A DNA stretch of 64,000 nt from Pseudonocardia halophobica (GCF_027922425.1 NZ_BSFQ01000015.1:93230-157229), one strand, 5' to 3'; shown: positions 27,183 to 36,630, numbered from the stretch's first letter. The notes: a model not told the origin generated them from the letters alone. Numbers and translations are program-made.

Positions 27183-28286
27183 TCACCCGAGCGTTGCGCC
27201 GAACAGCACTCCCAGGCCGTAGGTGACCAGGGCGGCGCCCCCGCCGATCGCCAGCTGGCGCAGCGCGCGGCGCAACGGGGGACCGCCGGAGAGCACGCCG
27301 ACGACGGCCCCGGTGAGCATCAGCGCGATCCCGACGAGCACTCCCGAGACCGCGACGGCGAGACCGCCCGCGAGGCCGACGAGGAACGGCAGGATCGGGA
27401 TGGCGGCGCCGGAGGCGAAGAACAGGAAGCTCGACAGGGCGGCGCCGAAGCTGCTGCCCACCACGTCGTGCCCCTCCGGGGCGGGGTTCGTCGCGGCCAC
27501 CGCGAGGGCGGGGTCGTTGCTGCGCAACACCTGCTCGGCCCGCCGCCGGGCCTCGTCGGCGCTCAGCCCGCGCGCCCGGTAGACGAGGGCGAGCTCGTTG
27601 GCGTCGACGTCGAGCTGCGGCAGGACCCGGGAGGCGTCGCTGATGTCCGGGGCCGAGGCCGCCAGCAGCTCGCGCTGCGAGCGCACCGACACGTACTCCC
27701 CCGCCCCCATCGACAGCGCCCCGGCGAGCAGCCCGGCCAGACCGGTGAGCAGGACCGCCGTGCGGCTCGCCCCGCCGCCGATCACGCCGAGGACGAGCGA
27801 GAGGTTGCTGACCAGGCCGTCGTTCGCGCCGAAGACGGCGGCGCGGAAGGTGCCGGACACCCGCGCCCGGCCGCGGACCGCGAGGCCCCGGACGACCTCC
27901 TCGTGGATGCGCTCGTCGGCCGCCATCGCCGGCGTGGCGTCGACGTCCCAGCGGTAGGTCGAGCGGGTCTCCGCCCGCTGCGCCAGCGCCAGCACGAACA
28001 CCGAGCCGAACCGCCGCCCGAGCAGCGCCAGCAGCCGCATCCGCAGCGAGCCGCGCCCGGCCGAGGTCGCGTCGTCGCCGAGCAGGTTCGCCCAGTGGGC
28101 GATGTGCCGCTCCTCCGCCTCGGCGAGCCCGAGCAGGATCTCCCGCTCGTCGCCGCTGCGCCGGGCGGCCAGGTCGCGGTAGACCTTGGCCTCCTCGCGC
28201 TCGTCGGCCAGCATGCGGCGCCACCGGCGGCGGCTGGCGCGGGACGTCCGTGCCGGAGGCTCGCTCCCCGTCGGGCTGTCGGGCAT
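27183..28286 (-). CDS. ferritin-like/VIT1 fusion metal transporter (MbfA type)
   Basis: A 367-residue protein. Residues about 20-105 form a ferritin-like helical part with diiron-type residues (EREEAKVYRDLA, AEAEERHIAHW). Residues about 140-367 are a CCC1/VIT1 transporter with FGANDGLVSNLSLVLGV, GALSMGAGEYVSVRSQ and five hydrophobic segments. Rhizobial MbfA has the same architecture and exports iron or manganese from the cytoplasm, with the ferritin domain sensing or binding the metal. The gene is divergent from an APC permease. A weak leaderless-type -10 (CAGACT) lies 7 nt before the ATG. Confidence 0.88.
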   Translation of the reverse strand: MPDSPTGSEPPARTSRASRRRWRRMLADEREEAKVYRDLAARRSGDEREILLGLAEAEERHIAHWANLLGDDATSAGRGSLRMRLLALLGRRFGSVFVLALAQRAETRSTYRWDVDATPAMAADERIHEEVVRGLAVRGRARVSGTFRAAVFGANDGLVSNLSLVLGVIGGGASRTAVLLTGLAGLLAGALSMGAGEYVSVRSQRELLAASAPDISDASRVLPQLDVDANELALVYRARGLSADEARRRAEQVLRSNDPALAVAATNPAPEGHDVVGSSFGAALSSFLFFASGAAIPILPFLVGLAGGLAVAVSGVLVGIALMLTGAVVGVLSGGPPLRRALRQLAIGGGAALVTYGLGVLFGATLG

Positions 28287-28373
28287 GGGCGACAGTCTGC
28301 GCCCGGCCGGTGGTCCGCGCGTAACCCTCACCCCCGCCCGGGCGACCTCCCCGGGTCGGAAGAGGTGAGCGCG

Positions 28374-29843
28374 ATGGTGCAGAGCTCGACCCCCCGTTCC
28401 CGGCTCCGCCGCGGCCTCGGCGTGTGGGAGGCGATCGGGCTCTCCCTGGCGCTGATGGCGCCCTCGATGGCCGCGAACATCAACCCGCAGGGCACGGCGA
28501 GCTCGGTCGGCCGCGCGGTCCCGCTGGCCTTCGCGCTGGCGACGGTCGGCGTGCTGCTCGTCGCCTACACGTTCGTGCGACTGTGCCAGCGGTTCCACCA
28601 CGCGGGCAGCGTCTACGGCTTCGTCGGCGCCACCCTCGGCCCGCGCGCCGGTGTGGTCGCCGGGTGGTCGCTGCTGGGCACGTACGTGTTCTACGGGGTC
28701 GTCACGTCGACGGCGGCGGGCATCTTCGGCGCCGACGCCCTGCGGGTGCTGGGGATCTGGCCCGACCAGCCCCGCTGGGCGGGGTTCGCCCTGGCGGCGA
28801 TCGCCCTGCTCGGTGTGCTGGCCCTCGCCGTCGTCCGGGTGCGCGGCGGGACGCGGGTGCTGCTGACGATCGAGGGCGTGACCGTCGGGTTGATCCTCGC
28901 GGTGTGCGTGGTGGTCCTCGTCCGGCTGGCCGACGGTACGGCGCCGGGAGGGCACACCCTGGACGGGTCGGTGTTCAGCGTCGCGCCCGGCACCGGCGTG
29001 TCCGCGCTGTTCCTCGGCGTGGTGTTCGGGTTCCTCTCCTTCGCGGGGTTCGAGGCCGCGGCCACGCTCGGCGAGGAGGCCCGCGACCCGCGCCGCAGCA
29101 TCCCGCGGGCGATCCTGGGCACGGCCGTCTTCGGCGGCGTCTACTTCGTGTTCGTGACCACCGTCGAGGTGATGGGCTTCGGCACCGACCCGGCAGGGAT
29201 CGCGGCGTTCACGGCCTCGTCGTCGCTGCTCGGCGACCTCGGGGCGGAGTACGTCGCCGGCTGGGTCGGCCACCTGATCACGGTGGGCGCGGCGGTCAGT
29301 GCGTTCGGCTGCGCGCTCGCCTGCGCTGTCGGTGCCTCCCGGCTCCTGTTCGCCCTGACCCGCGACGGCGTCGGGCCGGCCGCGCTCGCGGAGGTCTCCC
29401 CGCAGCGCGGGACCCCGGTACGGGCGACGTGCGTGGTGGTGGGGGCGATGTACCTCGAGGTCGCGCTCGCGTGGTTCGTGCTGGACTCGGCGCCGTTCAC
29501 ACTGTTCCAGGCCTCGGCGACGATCGGCACGCTGATCCTGCTGGTGGTCTACGCGCTCGCCACGATCGGCGCCGCCCGGCTGCTGTTCTTCTCGGGGCAC
29601 CGGGAGGTGGCGGCGTGGGAGGTGGTGGTCCCGGCGCTCGCACTGGTCCTGCTCGGGTACACGCTGTTCCGCAACATCGTCCCGTACCCGGAGGGCGGCG
29701 CGGGGACCTATCCCGCGATCTCCGCGGCCTGGATCCTGCTCGGTGTCTTCTGGGTGCTCACCCGGCCCGGCACGGCCCGCGCGGCCGGCGCCCGGCTCAC
29801 CGCGAACGAGGGGCTCGGTCCCGCGGTCACCCCGCCGGGATGA
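28374..29843 (+). CDS. APC-family amino acid/polyamine permease
   Basis: A 489-residue, 12-TM protein. The first helices carry GVWEAIGLSLALMAPSMAANINPQG, split as GVWEAIGLSLALM and APSMAANINPQG (about 15-40), the unwound TM1 site of APC transporters. GFLSFAGFEAAATLGEEARDP is the conserved TM6-loop region (about 222-242). It should be a proton- or sodium-coupled importer or exchanger of an amino acid or amine. GGAAGAGG lies 8 nt before the ATG at 28374; an in-frame GTG 9 nt earlier is possible. No catabolic gene is adjacent, so the substrate is unknown. Confidence 0.88.
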   Translation: MVQSSTPRSRLRRGLGVWEAIGLSLALMAPSMAANINPQGTASSVGRAVPLAFALATVGVLLVAYTFVRLCQRFHHAGSVYGFVGATLGPRAGVVAGWSLLGTYVFYGVVTSTAAGIFGADALRVLGIWPDQPRWAGFALAAIALLGVLALAVVRVRGGTRVLLTIEGVTVGLILAVCVVVLVRLADGTAPGGHTLDGSVFSVAPGTGVSALFLGVVFGFLSFAGFEAAATLGEEARDPRRSIPRAILGTAVFGGVYFVFVTTVEVMGFGTDPAGIAAFTASSSLLGDLGAEYVAGWVGHLITVGAAVSAFGCALACAVGASRLLFALTRDGVGPAALAEVSPQRGTPVRATCVVVGAMYLEVALAWFVLDSAPFTLFQASATIGTLILLVVYALATIGAARLLFFSGHREVAAWEVVVPALALVLLGYTLFRNIVPYPEGGAGTYPAISAAWILLGVFWVLTRPGTARAAGARLTANEGLGPAVTPPG

Positions 29844-29907
29844 GGTCGACGCGATCTTCCGCGCGGCACGCTCCGCTCGGCGGCCGGTCGGAGGGGGTGG
29901 CACCGCG

Positions 29908-31044
29908 GTGCGACGACGGCGGTTCACGACGCTGCTCGGCCTGCTCGTCGTGCTCGGCCTCGCTCTGGCACCCGGTTCCGCGGCCGGGTTCGGCACGATC
30001 GACAGCGGCGGGCAGAGCCGCGAGCACGAGCGGATCACCCGGGCCGCCCTGAGCTGCGCCGGGACGGCCGGTTCCGACCCGGACTGCTTCCAGCCGTTGA
30101 CCATGGACTACCTGGCCGGGCACGACCGCGAGTTCGGGGCCGTCGGCGCGCCGGACAGCGACGAGCTGTCCGACCCGGCCGCGCACTGCGACGACGCGGA
30201 CTACGTGGCGGGCACCTACCCCCGCACCCGCGACCAGGCCACGGCCTCGCTCGTCGACTGCCTGAACCACATGCGCATGCGGTTCGCCGAGGGGCTGGAC
30301 GACGCCCGGGGCCTGCTCGGTCCCGACGGCGAGGTGCTCCCGGCCGAGGTCGAGTCGCACCCGGAGTGCCGGTCCCGCGAGCAACGGGAGGAACGGGCCA
30401 AGTGCGCGACCCTGGAGGCGTTCGGCCGGGCCCTGCACGGCGCGCAGGACTTCTACGCCCACAGCAACTGGGCCGACCAGCCCGACCCGGCCCGCCCGAT
30501 CGGGGACGAGAACCCGCCCGGGCTCGCCCTCCCCGCGCCCAGTCCCCTGCTCGACCTGCGCGGCAGCGCGGCGCCCGACCCGCCCGACGCGCTCAGCACC
30601 GGGTGCTTCGTGGCCCGGGACGAGGTCCCCGGCGTCGGGGCCTGCCAGCTGCGCGTCACCCATGCCGGCCTCAATAAGGACCGCGGGCAGATCGACCCCG
30701 TCACCGGCGCGGCCGCCGACCCGACGACGCCGCGCGGGATGGTCGGCACCAACTTCGCCAGGGCCGTGACCGGCGCCGTCACCGAGACCCACCGCCAGTG
30801 GCAGGACTTCCGCTCCGAGCTGGTCGCGCGGTACGGGACCGAGCGCGGCGAACGCATGGCGTGCGCACTCAGCCACGACGACCCCGTCAACGACTGCGCG
30901 GGCACGAACCTGACGGTGGCCGTCGCCGTCGCCGTCGGGCTCGTCGTCGTGGCGGTCGCGGCGATCCTCTGGCTCCGGCGCTCGATCAGGCGATCGGGAC
31001 GCGGTCCGGACGGATCGGCCGGGGCAGCAGGTCCCGCCCGGTGA
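29908..31044 (+). CDS. secreted HET-C/CinY-like protein with C-terminal TM anchor
   Basis: A 378-residue protein from GTG 29908 with GGAGGGGG upstream. A basic start plus LLGLLVVLGLALAPGSAAGFG (about 7-28, given here as its signal peptide core) directs export. The block LHGAQDFYAHSNWADQ (about 177-192) is characteristic of HET-C/CinY proteins related to zinc-dependent phospholipase C/S1-P1 folds. Many Cys suggest extracellular disulfides. A membrane helix near 335-357 and a basic tail (RRSIRRSGR) anchor the C-terminus. It overlaps the convergent gltD by 59 nt. Its enzymatic activity is unproven. Confidence 0.78.
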   Translation: MRRRRFTTLLGLLVVLGLALAPGSAAGFGTIDSGGQSREHERITRAALSCAGTAGSDPDCFQPLTMDYLAGHDREFGAVGAPDSDELSDPAAHCDDADYVAGTYPRTRDQATASLVDCLNHMRMRFAEGLDDARGLLGPDGEVLPAEVESHPECRSREQREERAKCATLEAFGRALHGAQDFYAHSNWADQPDPARPIGDENPPGLALPAPSPLLDLRGSAAPDPPDALSTGCFVARDEVPGVGACQLRVTHAGLNKDRGQIDPVTGAAADPTTPRGMVGTNFARAVTGAVTETHRQWQDFRSELVARYGTERGERMACALSHDDPVNDCAGTNLTVAVAVAVGLVVVAVAAILWLRRSIRRSGRGPDGSAGAAGPAR

Positions 31045-32437
31045 GGTAGGCGTCGACCGCGGCGGCCGCGGCGCGGCCCTCGGCGATCGCCCACACGATC
31101 AGCGACTGCCCGCGGCCCATGTCCCCGGCGACGAAGACGCCCTCCTCGGTGGACATGAAGTCCTCGTCCCGCAGGACGTTGCCGCGCCCGTCGAGCCGGA
31201 CGTCCAGCTGCGCGAGGAGGTCACCCTGCTCGGGGCCGGTGAAGCCGAGGGCGATCAGCGCGAGCTGGGCCGGCACGTCGGTCGTCGCCCCGGCGGGGTG
31301 GAACCGCTTGGTCTCGTCGCGGAAACCCTCCACGAGCGTGACCGCCCGCAGTCCGCCGTCGGCGTCCCCGTGGAACTCGACGGTGTCGACCGAGAACAGG
31401 CGCGCCCCGCCCTCCTCGTGCGCCGGCGACGTGCGCAGCACCGCCGGATAGGTCGGCCACGGCATCTCGGGGGTGCGCCGCTCCGGCGGGCGGGGCCGGA
31501 TGTCGACGTGCGCCACCGACCGGGCGGCCTGGCGGTGCACGGTGCCCAGGCAGTCCGTGCCGGTGTCGCCCCCGCCGATGATGACGACGTCCTTGCCCTC
31601 GGCGCTGATCGGCGACTCGGCGAGGTCGCCCTCCTGCACCCGGTCCGCCCAGGTCAGGTAGTCCATCGCGAGGTGCACCCCGGCCAGGTCACGGCCCGGC
31701 ACCGGCAGCTCGCGGGCGGCGGTCGCGCCACAGGCCAGGACGACGGCGTCGGACTCGTCCCGCAGCCGCTCGACGCTGACGTCGACGCCGACCTCCACCC
31801 CGGCGCGGAAGGCCGTGCCCTCGGCGAGCATCTGCGCCAGCCGCCGGTCCAGCCGGCGCTTCTCCATCTTGAACGCGGGGATGCCGTAGCGGAGCAGGCC
31901 GCCGATCCGGTCGGCCCGTTCGCAGACCACCACGTCGTGGCCCGCGCGGGTGAGCTGCTGGGCGGCCGCCAGCCCGGCCGGGCCCGACCCGATCACCGCG
32001 ACCGACCGGCCCGTCCGACGCGGCGGCGGGAGCGGCCGCACCCACCCCTGGTCCCAGGCGTGGTCGACGATCTGCAGCTCCACCTGCTTGATCGACACCG
32101 CGTCGGCGTTGATGGCCAGCACGCACGACTCCTCGCACGGGGCCGGGCACAGCACGCCGGTGAACTCGGGGAAGTTGTTCGTGGCGTGCAGCCGCTCGCT
32201 CGCCTGCCGCCAGCGGCCGCGGCGGACGAGGTCGTTCCACTCGGGGATGAGGTTGCCCAGCGGGCACTCCGCGTGGCAGAACGGGACGCCGCAGTCCATG
32301 CAGCGCCCGGCCTGCGCGCGCAGCGCCGGCTCCGGCAGCGGCTCGTACACCTCGCGCCAGTCGCGCAGCCGCAGGTCCACCGGCCGCCTCGGCGTGGGCC
32401 GGCGTTCGGTGCGCAGAAAACCCCAGGGGTCAGCCAC
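30986..32437 (-). CDS. gltD: glutamate synthase (NADPH) small subunit GltD
   Basis: A 483-residue flavo/iron-sulfur protein passing electrons from NADPH to the large subunit of glutamate synthase. I start at GTG 32437 (VADPWGFL, the family's usual opening) with GGGAGG 8 nt upstream; an upstream GTG at 32464 is open but lacks a ribosome site. N-terminal cysteines CMDCGVPFCHAECPLGN and CPAPCEESC hold two 4Fe-4S clusters. VAVIGSGPAGLAAAQ binds FAD, VIIGGGDTGTDC binds NADPH, and GVFVAGDMGRGQSLIVWA is the second FAD block. gltB is not in the window, so this may be an orphan GltD-like reductase or lie apart from its partner. Confidence 0.88.
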   Translation of the reverse strand: MADPWGFLRTERRPTPRRPVDLRLRDWREVYEPLPEPALRAQAGRCMDCGVPFCHAECPLGNLIPEWNDLVRRGRWRQASERLHATNNFPEFTGVLCPAPCEESCVLAINADAVSIKQVELQIVDHAWDQGWVRPLPPPRRTGRSVAVIGSGPAGLAAAQQLTRAGHDVVVCERADRIGGLLRYGIPAFKMEKRRLDRRLAQMLAEGTAFRAGVEVGVDVSVERLRDESDAVVLACGATAARELPVPGRDLAGVHLAMDYLTWADRVQEGDLAESPISAEGKDVVIIGGGDTGTDCLGTVHRQAARSVAHVDIRPRPPERRTPEMPWPTYPAVLRTSPAHEEGGARLFSVDTVEFHGDADGGLRAVTLVEGFRDETKRFHPAGATTDVPAQLALIALGFTGPEQGDLLAQLDVRLDGRGNVLRDEDFMSTEEGVFVAGDMGRGQSLIVWAIAEGRAAAAAVDAYLTGRDLLPRPIRPDRVPIA

Positions 32438-32592
32438 GGCGGGCCTCCCGTCGGTGTGGTCCACGTACGGTGCACCCCCGGGCGGGCGCCTGACAACGCC
32501 CTACTTCGCGCGGACCCGCTCGGCCGACGTTGCGCGCCGAAATCCGGACTAACATGAGCTGAGTCACATCGTGCGCACCGGAGGTCGAGCCG

Positions 32593-34098
32593 ATGACGTC
32601 TGCACCCGCGAGCGCTCCCCAGGACACCGCCGTCGAGGAGGCCGGACACGTCGACGTCCTCATCGTCGGCGCCGGCGTCTCCGGCATCGGCGCCGCCCAC
32701 CACCTGCAGGAGAGCTTCCCCGACCGGACCTTCCTCCTCCTCGACGCCCAGCCGGACCGCGGCGGGACCTGGTGGACCCACCGGTACCCGGGTGTGCGCT
32801 CCGACAGCGACCTGTTTACCTACGGCTACCGGTTCAAGCCGTGGCGCGGCCCGTCGATCGCCGCCGGGGAGGAGATCCTCGCGTACCTCGACGAGGTCCT
32901 CGACGAGGACGACCTGCGCCGCCACATCCGCTACCGGCACCGGGTCGTCGCGGCCGCCTGGTCGTCCGACGAGCGCCGGTGGGCCGTCGAGGTCGACCAG
33001 GAGGAGACGGGTCGACGGCTGCGCTTCACCACGGACTTCCTGTGGATGTGCCAGGGCTACTACAACCACGCCGAGCCGTACCGGCCGGAGTGGGAGGGCG
33101 TGGACCGCTTCGGCGGCACGATCGTGCACCCCCAGGACTGGCCCGCGGACCTCGATCTCACGGGAAGACGCGTGATCGTGATCGGCTCGGGCTCGACCGC
33201 CTCGACGCTGATCCCGGCGATCGCCGAGACGGCCGACCACGTGACGATGCTGCAGCGCTCGCCGTCCTACTACTACGCCCCGCCCGTCACGCACGAGCTC
33301 GCCGTCCAGCTGCGGGCACTGGACATCCCGGAGGAGTGGACCCACGAGATCCTGCGCCGCCAGTACATGTCGCAGTACCACTGGCTGGCCCGGACGTCGC
33401 TGGACGCGCCCGACGAGGTCCACACGTATCTCATGGAGTCGATGCGCCCGCTGCTGCCGGAGGGCTTCGACATCGAGAAGCACCTCACCCCGCGCTACCG
33501 CCCGTGGCAGCAGCGCATCGCCATCGTGCCGGACGGCGACTTCTTCGCGGCCCTGCGCGCGGGGAAGGCGTCGATCGTCACCGACGACATCGCGGAGTTC
33601 ACCGAGACCGGGATCCGGACGGCCTCGGGCCAGGAGCTCGAGGCGGACGTCGTGGTCACCGCCACCGGCTTCAACCTCTCGGCCTTCGGCGACGTGGCGT
33701 TCACCGTCGACGGCGAGCCGGTCGACTTCACGCGGAAGGTCACCTGGCGCGGGGTCATGATCAGCGACGTGCCGAACATGGCCTACGTGTTCGGCTACTT
33801 CCGGCACAGCTGGACGCTGCGCCTCGACCTCGTCGCCGACCTGGTGTGCCGACTCTGGGAGCACATGCAGGACAAGGGCGCCACGATGGTCGTCCCGATG
33901 CTGCGGCCGGGCGACGCCGACATGCCGCTGCTCCCGTGGTCGGACCCGGAGAACTTCAACTCCGGCTACGTCATGCGCTCCCAGCACGTGCTGTTCAAGC
34001 AGGGTGACCGCGAGCCCTGGACGCACATGCTCGAGCACGAGGAGGAACAGGAGATCCTGCCGAAGGCCGACCTCGACGACGGCCTCGTCTACCGCTGA
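32593..34098 (+). CDS. flavin-containing monooxygenase, Baeyer-Villiger/EthA type
   Basis: A 501-residue FAD/NADPH enzyme. VLIVGAGVSGIGAAHHL (about 22-38) binds FAD, GGTWWTHRYPGVRSDSD is the family block after it, FGGTIVHPQDWP (about 175-186) is the type-I Baeyer-Villiger fingerprint FxGxxxHxxxW, and VIVIGSGSTAST (about 195-206) binds NADPH. ATGFN near 357 is the C-terminal FAD contact. EthA-like enzymes oxygenate ketones, sulfides or thioamides. A Rieske-type gene follows 8 nt downstream and may supply electrons or sense redox state; such pairing is unusual for this family. Confidence 0.9.
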   Translation: MTSAPASAPQDTAVEEAGHVDVLIVGAGVSGIGAAHHLQESFPDRTFLLLDAQPDRGGTWWTHRYPGVRSDSDLFTYGYRFKPWRGPSIAAGEEILAYLDEVLDEDDLRRHIRYRHRVVAAAWSSDERRWAVEVDQEETGRRLRFTTDFLWMCQGYYNHAEPYRPEWEGVDRFGGTIVHPQDWPADLDLTGRRVIVIGSGSTASTLIPAIAETADHVTMLQRSPSYYYAPPVTHELAVQLRALDIPEEWTHEILRRQYMSQYHWLARTSLDAPDEVHTYLMESMRPLLPEGFDIEKHLTPRYRPWQQRIAIVPDGDFFAALRAGKASIVTDDIAEFTETGIRTASGQELEADVVVTATGFNLSAFGDVAFTVDGEPVDFTRKVTWRGVMISDVPNMAYVFGYFRHSWTLRLDLVADLVCRLWEHMQDKGATMVVPMLRPGDADMPLLPWSDPENFNSGYVMRSQHVLFKQGDREPWTHMLEHEEEQEILPKADLDDGLVYR

Positions 34099-34106
34099 GT
34101 CCGCCG

Positions 34107-34418
34107 GTGTCCGCCACGCTGACGACCACGGACCGGGTTCCCGTCGGTGGCGGGGTGATCGTGGCGGAGCGCGGGGTGGTGGTGACGCAGCCGGTGGAGG
34201 GCACGTTCGTCGCCTTCTCCACGACCTGCCCCCACCGCGGCTGCGCGGTCCGGGCCGTGGCCGCCGGGACGATCAACTGCTTCTGCCACGGCAGCCGGTT
34301 CCGCATCGCCGACGGCGTCGTCGTCGGCGGGCCGGCGGAGGAGCCGCTGCGGCGGCTCCCGGTCACGGTGGTCGGTACGGAGATCAGGGTGGGCGACGAG
34401 GCGGACGACCCGGGCTGA
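34107..34418 (+). CDS. small Rieske [2Fe-2S] protein
   Basis: A 103-residue soluble protein from GTG 34107, 8 nt after the monooxygenase stop. CPHRGC (about 41-46) and CFCHGSRF (about 58-65) supply the two Cys and two His of a Rieske cluster; the disulfide-type extra Cys pair (Cys46 and Cys58) is also present, as in cytochrome-bc-like Rieske proteins. No signal peptide or TM segment is seen, so it is a ferredoxin-like cytosolic protein. Coupling suggests it works with the upstream flavin enzyme. Confidence 0.85.
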   Translation: MSATLTTTDRVPVGGGVIVAERGVVVTQPVEGTFVAFSTTCPHRGCAVRAVAAGTINCFCHGSRFRIADGVVVGGPAEEPLRRLPVTVVGTEIRVGDEADDPG

Positions 34419-34424
34419 GCGACG

Positions 34425-35177
34425 TCAGCCGGTCGGCGCGGGCGGGGCCGGCCGGCCGCCGTGGGCGACGGTGCTGGCCTGGTCGACGACGGCGGCCCGC
34501 CACTCCGGCGGGACCACGGCGAACACGCCGTCGTCGACTGCACTCAGGGCCTCGCGGGCGGCGTCGGCGGGGTCGGCGCCCACCGGGGACATCCCCGTCG
34601 CCACCAGGGCCGGACAGATCATGCTGATCCCGACCGGCGTGCCCTCGAGCGCCATCGCCGTGTGCGCGACGACCGCCGCCACCGCGTGCTTGGACGGGCC
34701 GTACGCGCCGCCTCCGGGGAACACCGTCATCCCGGCGAGGGACGCGGTGACCAGCACGTGCGCGGGCTCCGCTGCCGCGAGGAGCCTCGGCACGAAGGCC
34801 CGCAGGCCGTTGACCACGCCCGCGACGTTCACCCCGAAGACGCGGTCCCACTCCGCGGCCGGCACCTCCCAGGGCGCGCCGACCGACGAGCCGACGATCC
34901 CGGCGTTGAGGCAGACGAAGCGGGCGGCGGCCGCCTGCTCGGCGAGCCGCTCCATCGCCTCCGGGTCGGCGACGTCCACGACCACACCGGCCCCCCCGAG
35001 CCGCTCGGCCGCCGTGTGCACGCCCGCCTCGTCGACGTCCGCGAGGACCAGCTCGGCGCCCCGCCCGCGCAACTGCTCGGCCAGCGCGAGACCGATTCCG
35101 CCGGCCGCACCGGTGACCACCGCGGTGAACGGCCGGTCCCCGCCCCACGGGCTGGTCAACGGTCCGCCGGTCGTCAT
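34425..35177 (-). CDS. short-chain dehydrogenase/reductase
   Basis: A 250-residue classical SDR. TGAAGGIG (about 22-29) binds NAD(P), VVVDVADPEA positions the cofactor adenine, NAG (about 90-92) is the structural motif, and Ser in VTASLAG with YGPSK (about 157-161) forms the catalytic Ser-Tyr-Lys set. An Asp after the first strand pair (LADVDEAG) favours NAD. TAGCCT lies exactly 7 nt before the ATG, so the mRNA is probably leaderless although an amidase gene ends just upstream. The substrate is unknown. Confidence 0.88.
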   Translation of the reverse strand: MTTGGPLTSPWGGDRPFTAVVTGAAGGIGLALAEQLRGRGAELVLADVDEAGVHTAAERLGGAGVVVDVADPEAMERLAEQAAAARFVCLNAGIVGSSVGAPWEVPAAEWDRVFGVNVAGVVNGLRAFVPRLLAAAEPAHVLVTASLAGMTVFPGGGAYGPSKHAVAAVVAHTAMALEGTPVGISMICPALVATGMSPVGADPADAAREALSAVDDGVFAVVPPEWRAAVVDQASTVAHGGRPAPPAPTG

Positions 35178-35190
35178 GCGCCCCAGGCTA
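35175..35190 (-). promoter_or_regulatory. leaderless -10 element embedded in the amidase stop
   Basis: Minus-strand TAGCCT (35190-35185), a 7-nt spacer and ATG (35177-35175). The first three bases are also the TAG stop codon of the upstream amidase gene, so the SDR gene can be transcribed separately even though the gap between genes is only 10 nt. Confidence 0.55.
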
Positions 35191-36630
35191 GAGGGCTCGG
35201 CCGACCACGGTCGCCGGCCGATGGCCGTCCCACGGCAGGGCCTTCTCGAGGTCGGCCGCCACGGCGAGGAGCATGCCCTCGCCGGCGTAGGGACCGGTCA
35301 GCTGCACACCGATCGGCCAGCCCTCGTCGGTGCGGCCGAGCGGGAGGGAGATCGCCGGGTTCCCGGTGACGTTGGACAGCGCGGTGAAGCCGGCGGTCGC
35401 GAAGATGCGGTCGTACCAGCCGCGCGCGTCGAGGGAGTCGTCGTCGGCGTCGAGGTGGCCGAGGGGCGTGTTGGGGACGTTCATCGTCGGCGTGAGGATC
35501 AGGTCGAACCGCTGGTGGAAGGCGGCGACGGCGCGGGTGGTCGCGTTGAAGACGCGGTCGGCGGCGAACAGGTCCGAGGCCCGGAGGGTGCGCCCGTGGT
35601 CGGCGCAGGCACGGGTGGTGGCCTCGAGGTGCTCGGGTCCGGGGTCGACGCCGAGCGCCGCGGCCAGCGAGTCCACCCCGTCGGCGAGGAAGCTCGTCCA
35701 GGCGATCAGGTTGGCGTCGTCGAACGCGGCGGCGTCCACCGCGGGGGCCGCCGGCTCCACGGTGTGCCCCAGCTCCTCGAGCGTGCGCCCGACCGCCTCA
35801 GTGGCCGCCACGCAGCGCGGGTCGACGGAGCCGTGCCCGGAGAACGCGGCGGTGTGCAGGGCGATCCGCAGCGGCCGGCTCCCGGCGCGGACCTCCTCGG
35901 CGAAGGGCCGGACGGGCTCCGGCAGCAGGTACCGGTCGCCCGGCTCGTGCCCGTGCACGGCGTCGAGCAAGCCCGCGCAGTCCCGCACGGTGCGCGTCAC
36001 GGCGAACTCGATGCCGAGGCCCAGCAGCGGGTCGGCGTAGTCCGGGCCGGGCGACGTCCGTCCGCGGCTGGGCTTGAGCCCGACCAGCCCGCACGCCGCC
36101 GCCGGGATGCGGATCGACCCGCCGCCGTCGTTGGCGTGGGCGACGGGCAGCGCGCGGGCCGCGACCAGGGCGGCCGAGCCGCCGCTCGACCCGCCCGGGC
36201 TGCGCGTGAGGTCCCACGGGTTGTGGACCGGACCGGTCGCGACGGGCTCCGTGCTGGCGTTGAAGCCCAGCTCCGGGGTGGCGGTGACGCCGAGGGTGGC
36301 CAGCCCGGCACGCCGGAAGCGGGCCATGAGGTGGGTGTCCGCGGGCATCGGCACCCCGTCGCCGAGCAGCCGGCTGCCGGCCCGCTGCGGGACTCCCGCG
36401 GCGTGCACGATGAGGTCCTTGATCGCGAACGGCACGCCGGCGAACGGCCCGTCCTCCGCGTGGTCGAGCGGCGCGGCGAACCGCTTGCCGACCAGTGCGT
36501 TCAGCGCGGGCTGCACGGCGTCGAGGGCCTCGGTCGCGGCGGCCTGCACCTCGCCGGCCGTGACCTCGCCGGAGCGGATCAGGGCGGCGAGCGCGGTGGC
36601 GTCGAGGTCGGCGTACTCGTCGGGCTTCAT
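35188..36630 (-). CDS. amidase-signature family hydrolase
   Basis: A 480-residue enzyme from the ATG at 36630 (MKPDEYADLDATALAALI), with GGAGGACG upstream; the longer open frame is not amidase-like. It has the Ser-cisSer-Lys triad of amidase-signature enzymes: Lys in GVPFAIKDLIVHA (about 75), cis-Ser and nucleophile Ser in SPGGSSGGSAALVAA and DGGGSIRIPAA (about 150-176). It should hydrolyse an amide; the family includes GatA-like, nylon-oligomer and indole-acetamide hydrolases. It is probably not GatA, since no gatB/gatC is nearby. A LuxR gene is divergent 130 nt away and could regulate it. Confidence 0.88.
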   Translation of the reverse strand: MKPDEYADLDATALAALIRSGEVTAGEVQAAATEALDAVQPALNALVGKRFAAPLDHAEDGPFAGVPFAIKDLIVHAAGVPQRAGSRLLGDGVPMPADTHLMARFRRAGLATLGVTATPELGFNASTEPVATGPVHNPWDLTRSPGGSSGGSAALVAARALPVAHANDGGGSIRIPAAACGLVGLKPSRGRTSPGPDYADPLLGLGIEFAVTRTVRDCAGLLDAVHGHEPGDRYLLPEPVRPFAEEVRAGSRPLRIALHTAAFSGHGSVDPRCVAATEAVGRTLEELGHTVEPAAPAVDAAAFDDANLIAWTSFLADGVDSLAAALGVDPGPEHLEATTRACADHGRTLRASDLFAADRVFNATTRAVAAFHQRFDLILTPTMNVPNTPLGHLDADDDSLDARGWYDRIFATAGFTALSNVTGNPAISLPLGRTDEGWPIGVQLTGPYAGEGMLLAVAADLEKALPWDGHRPATVVGRAL

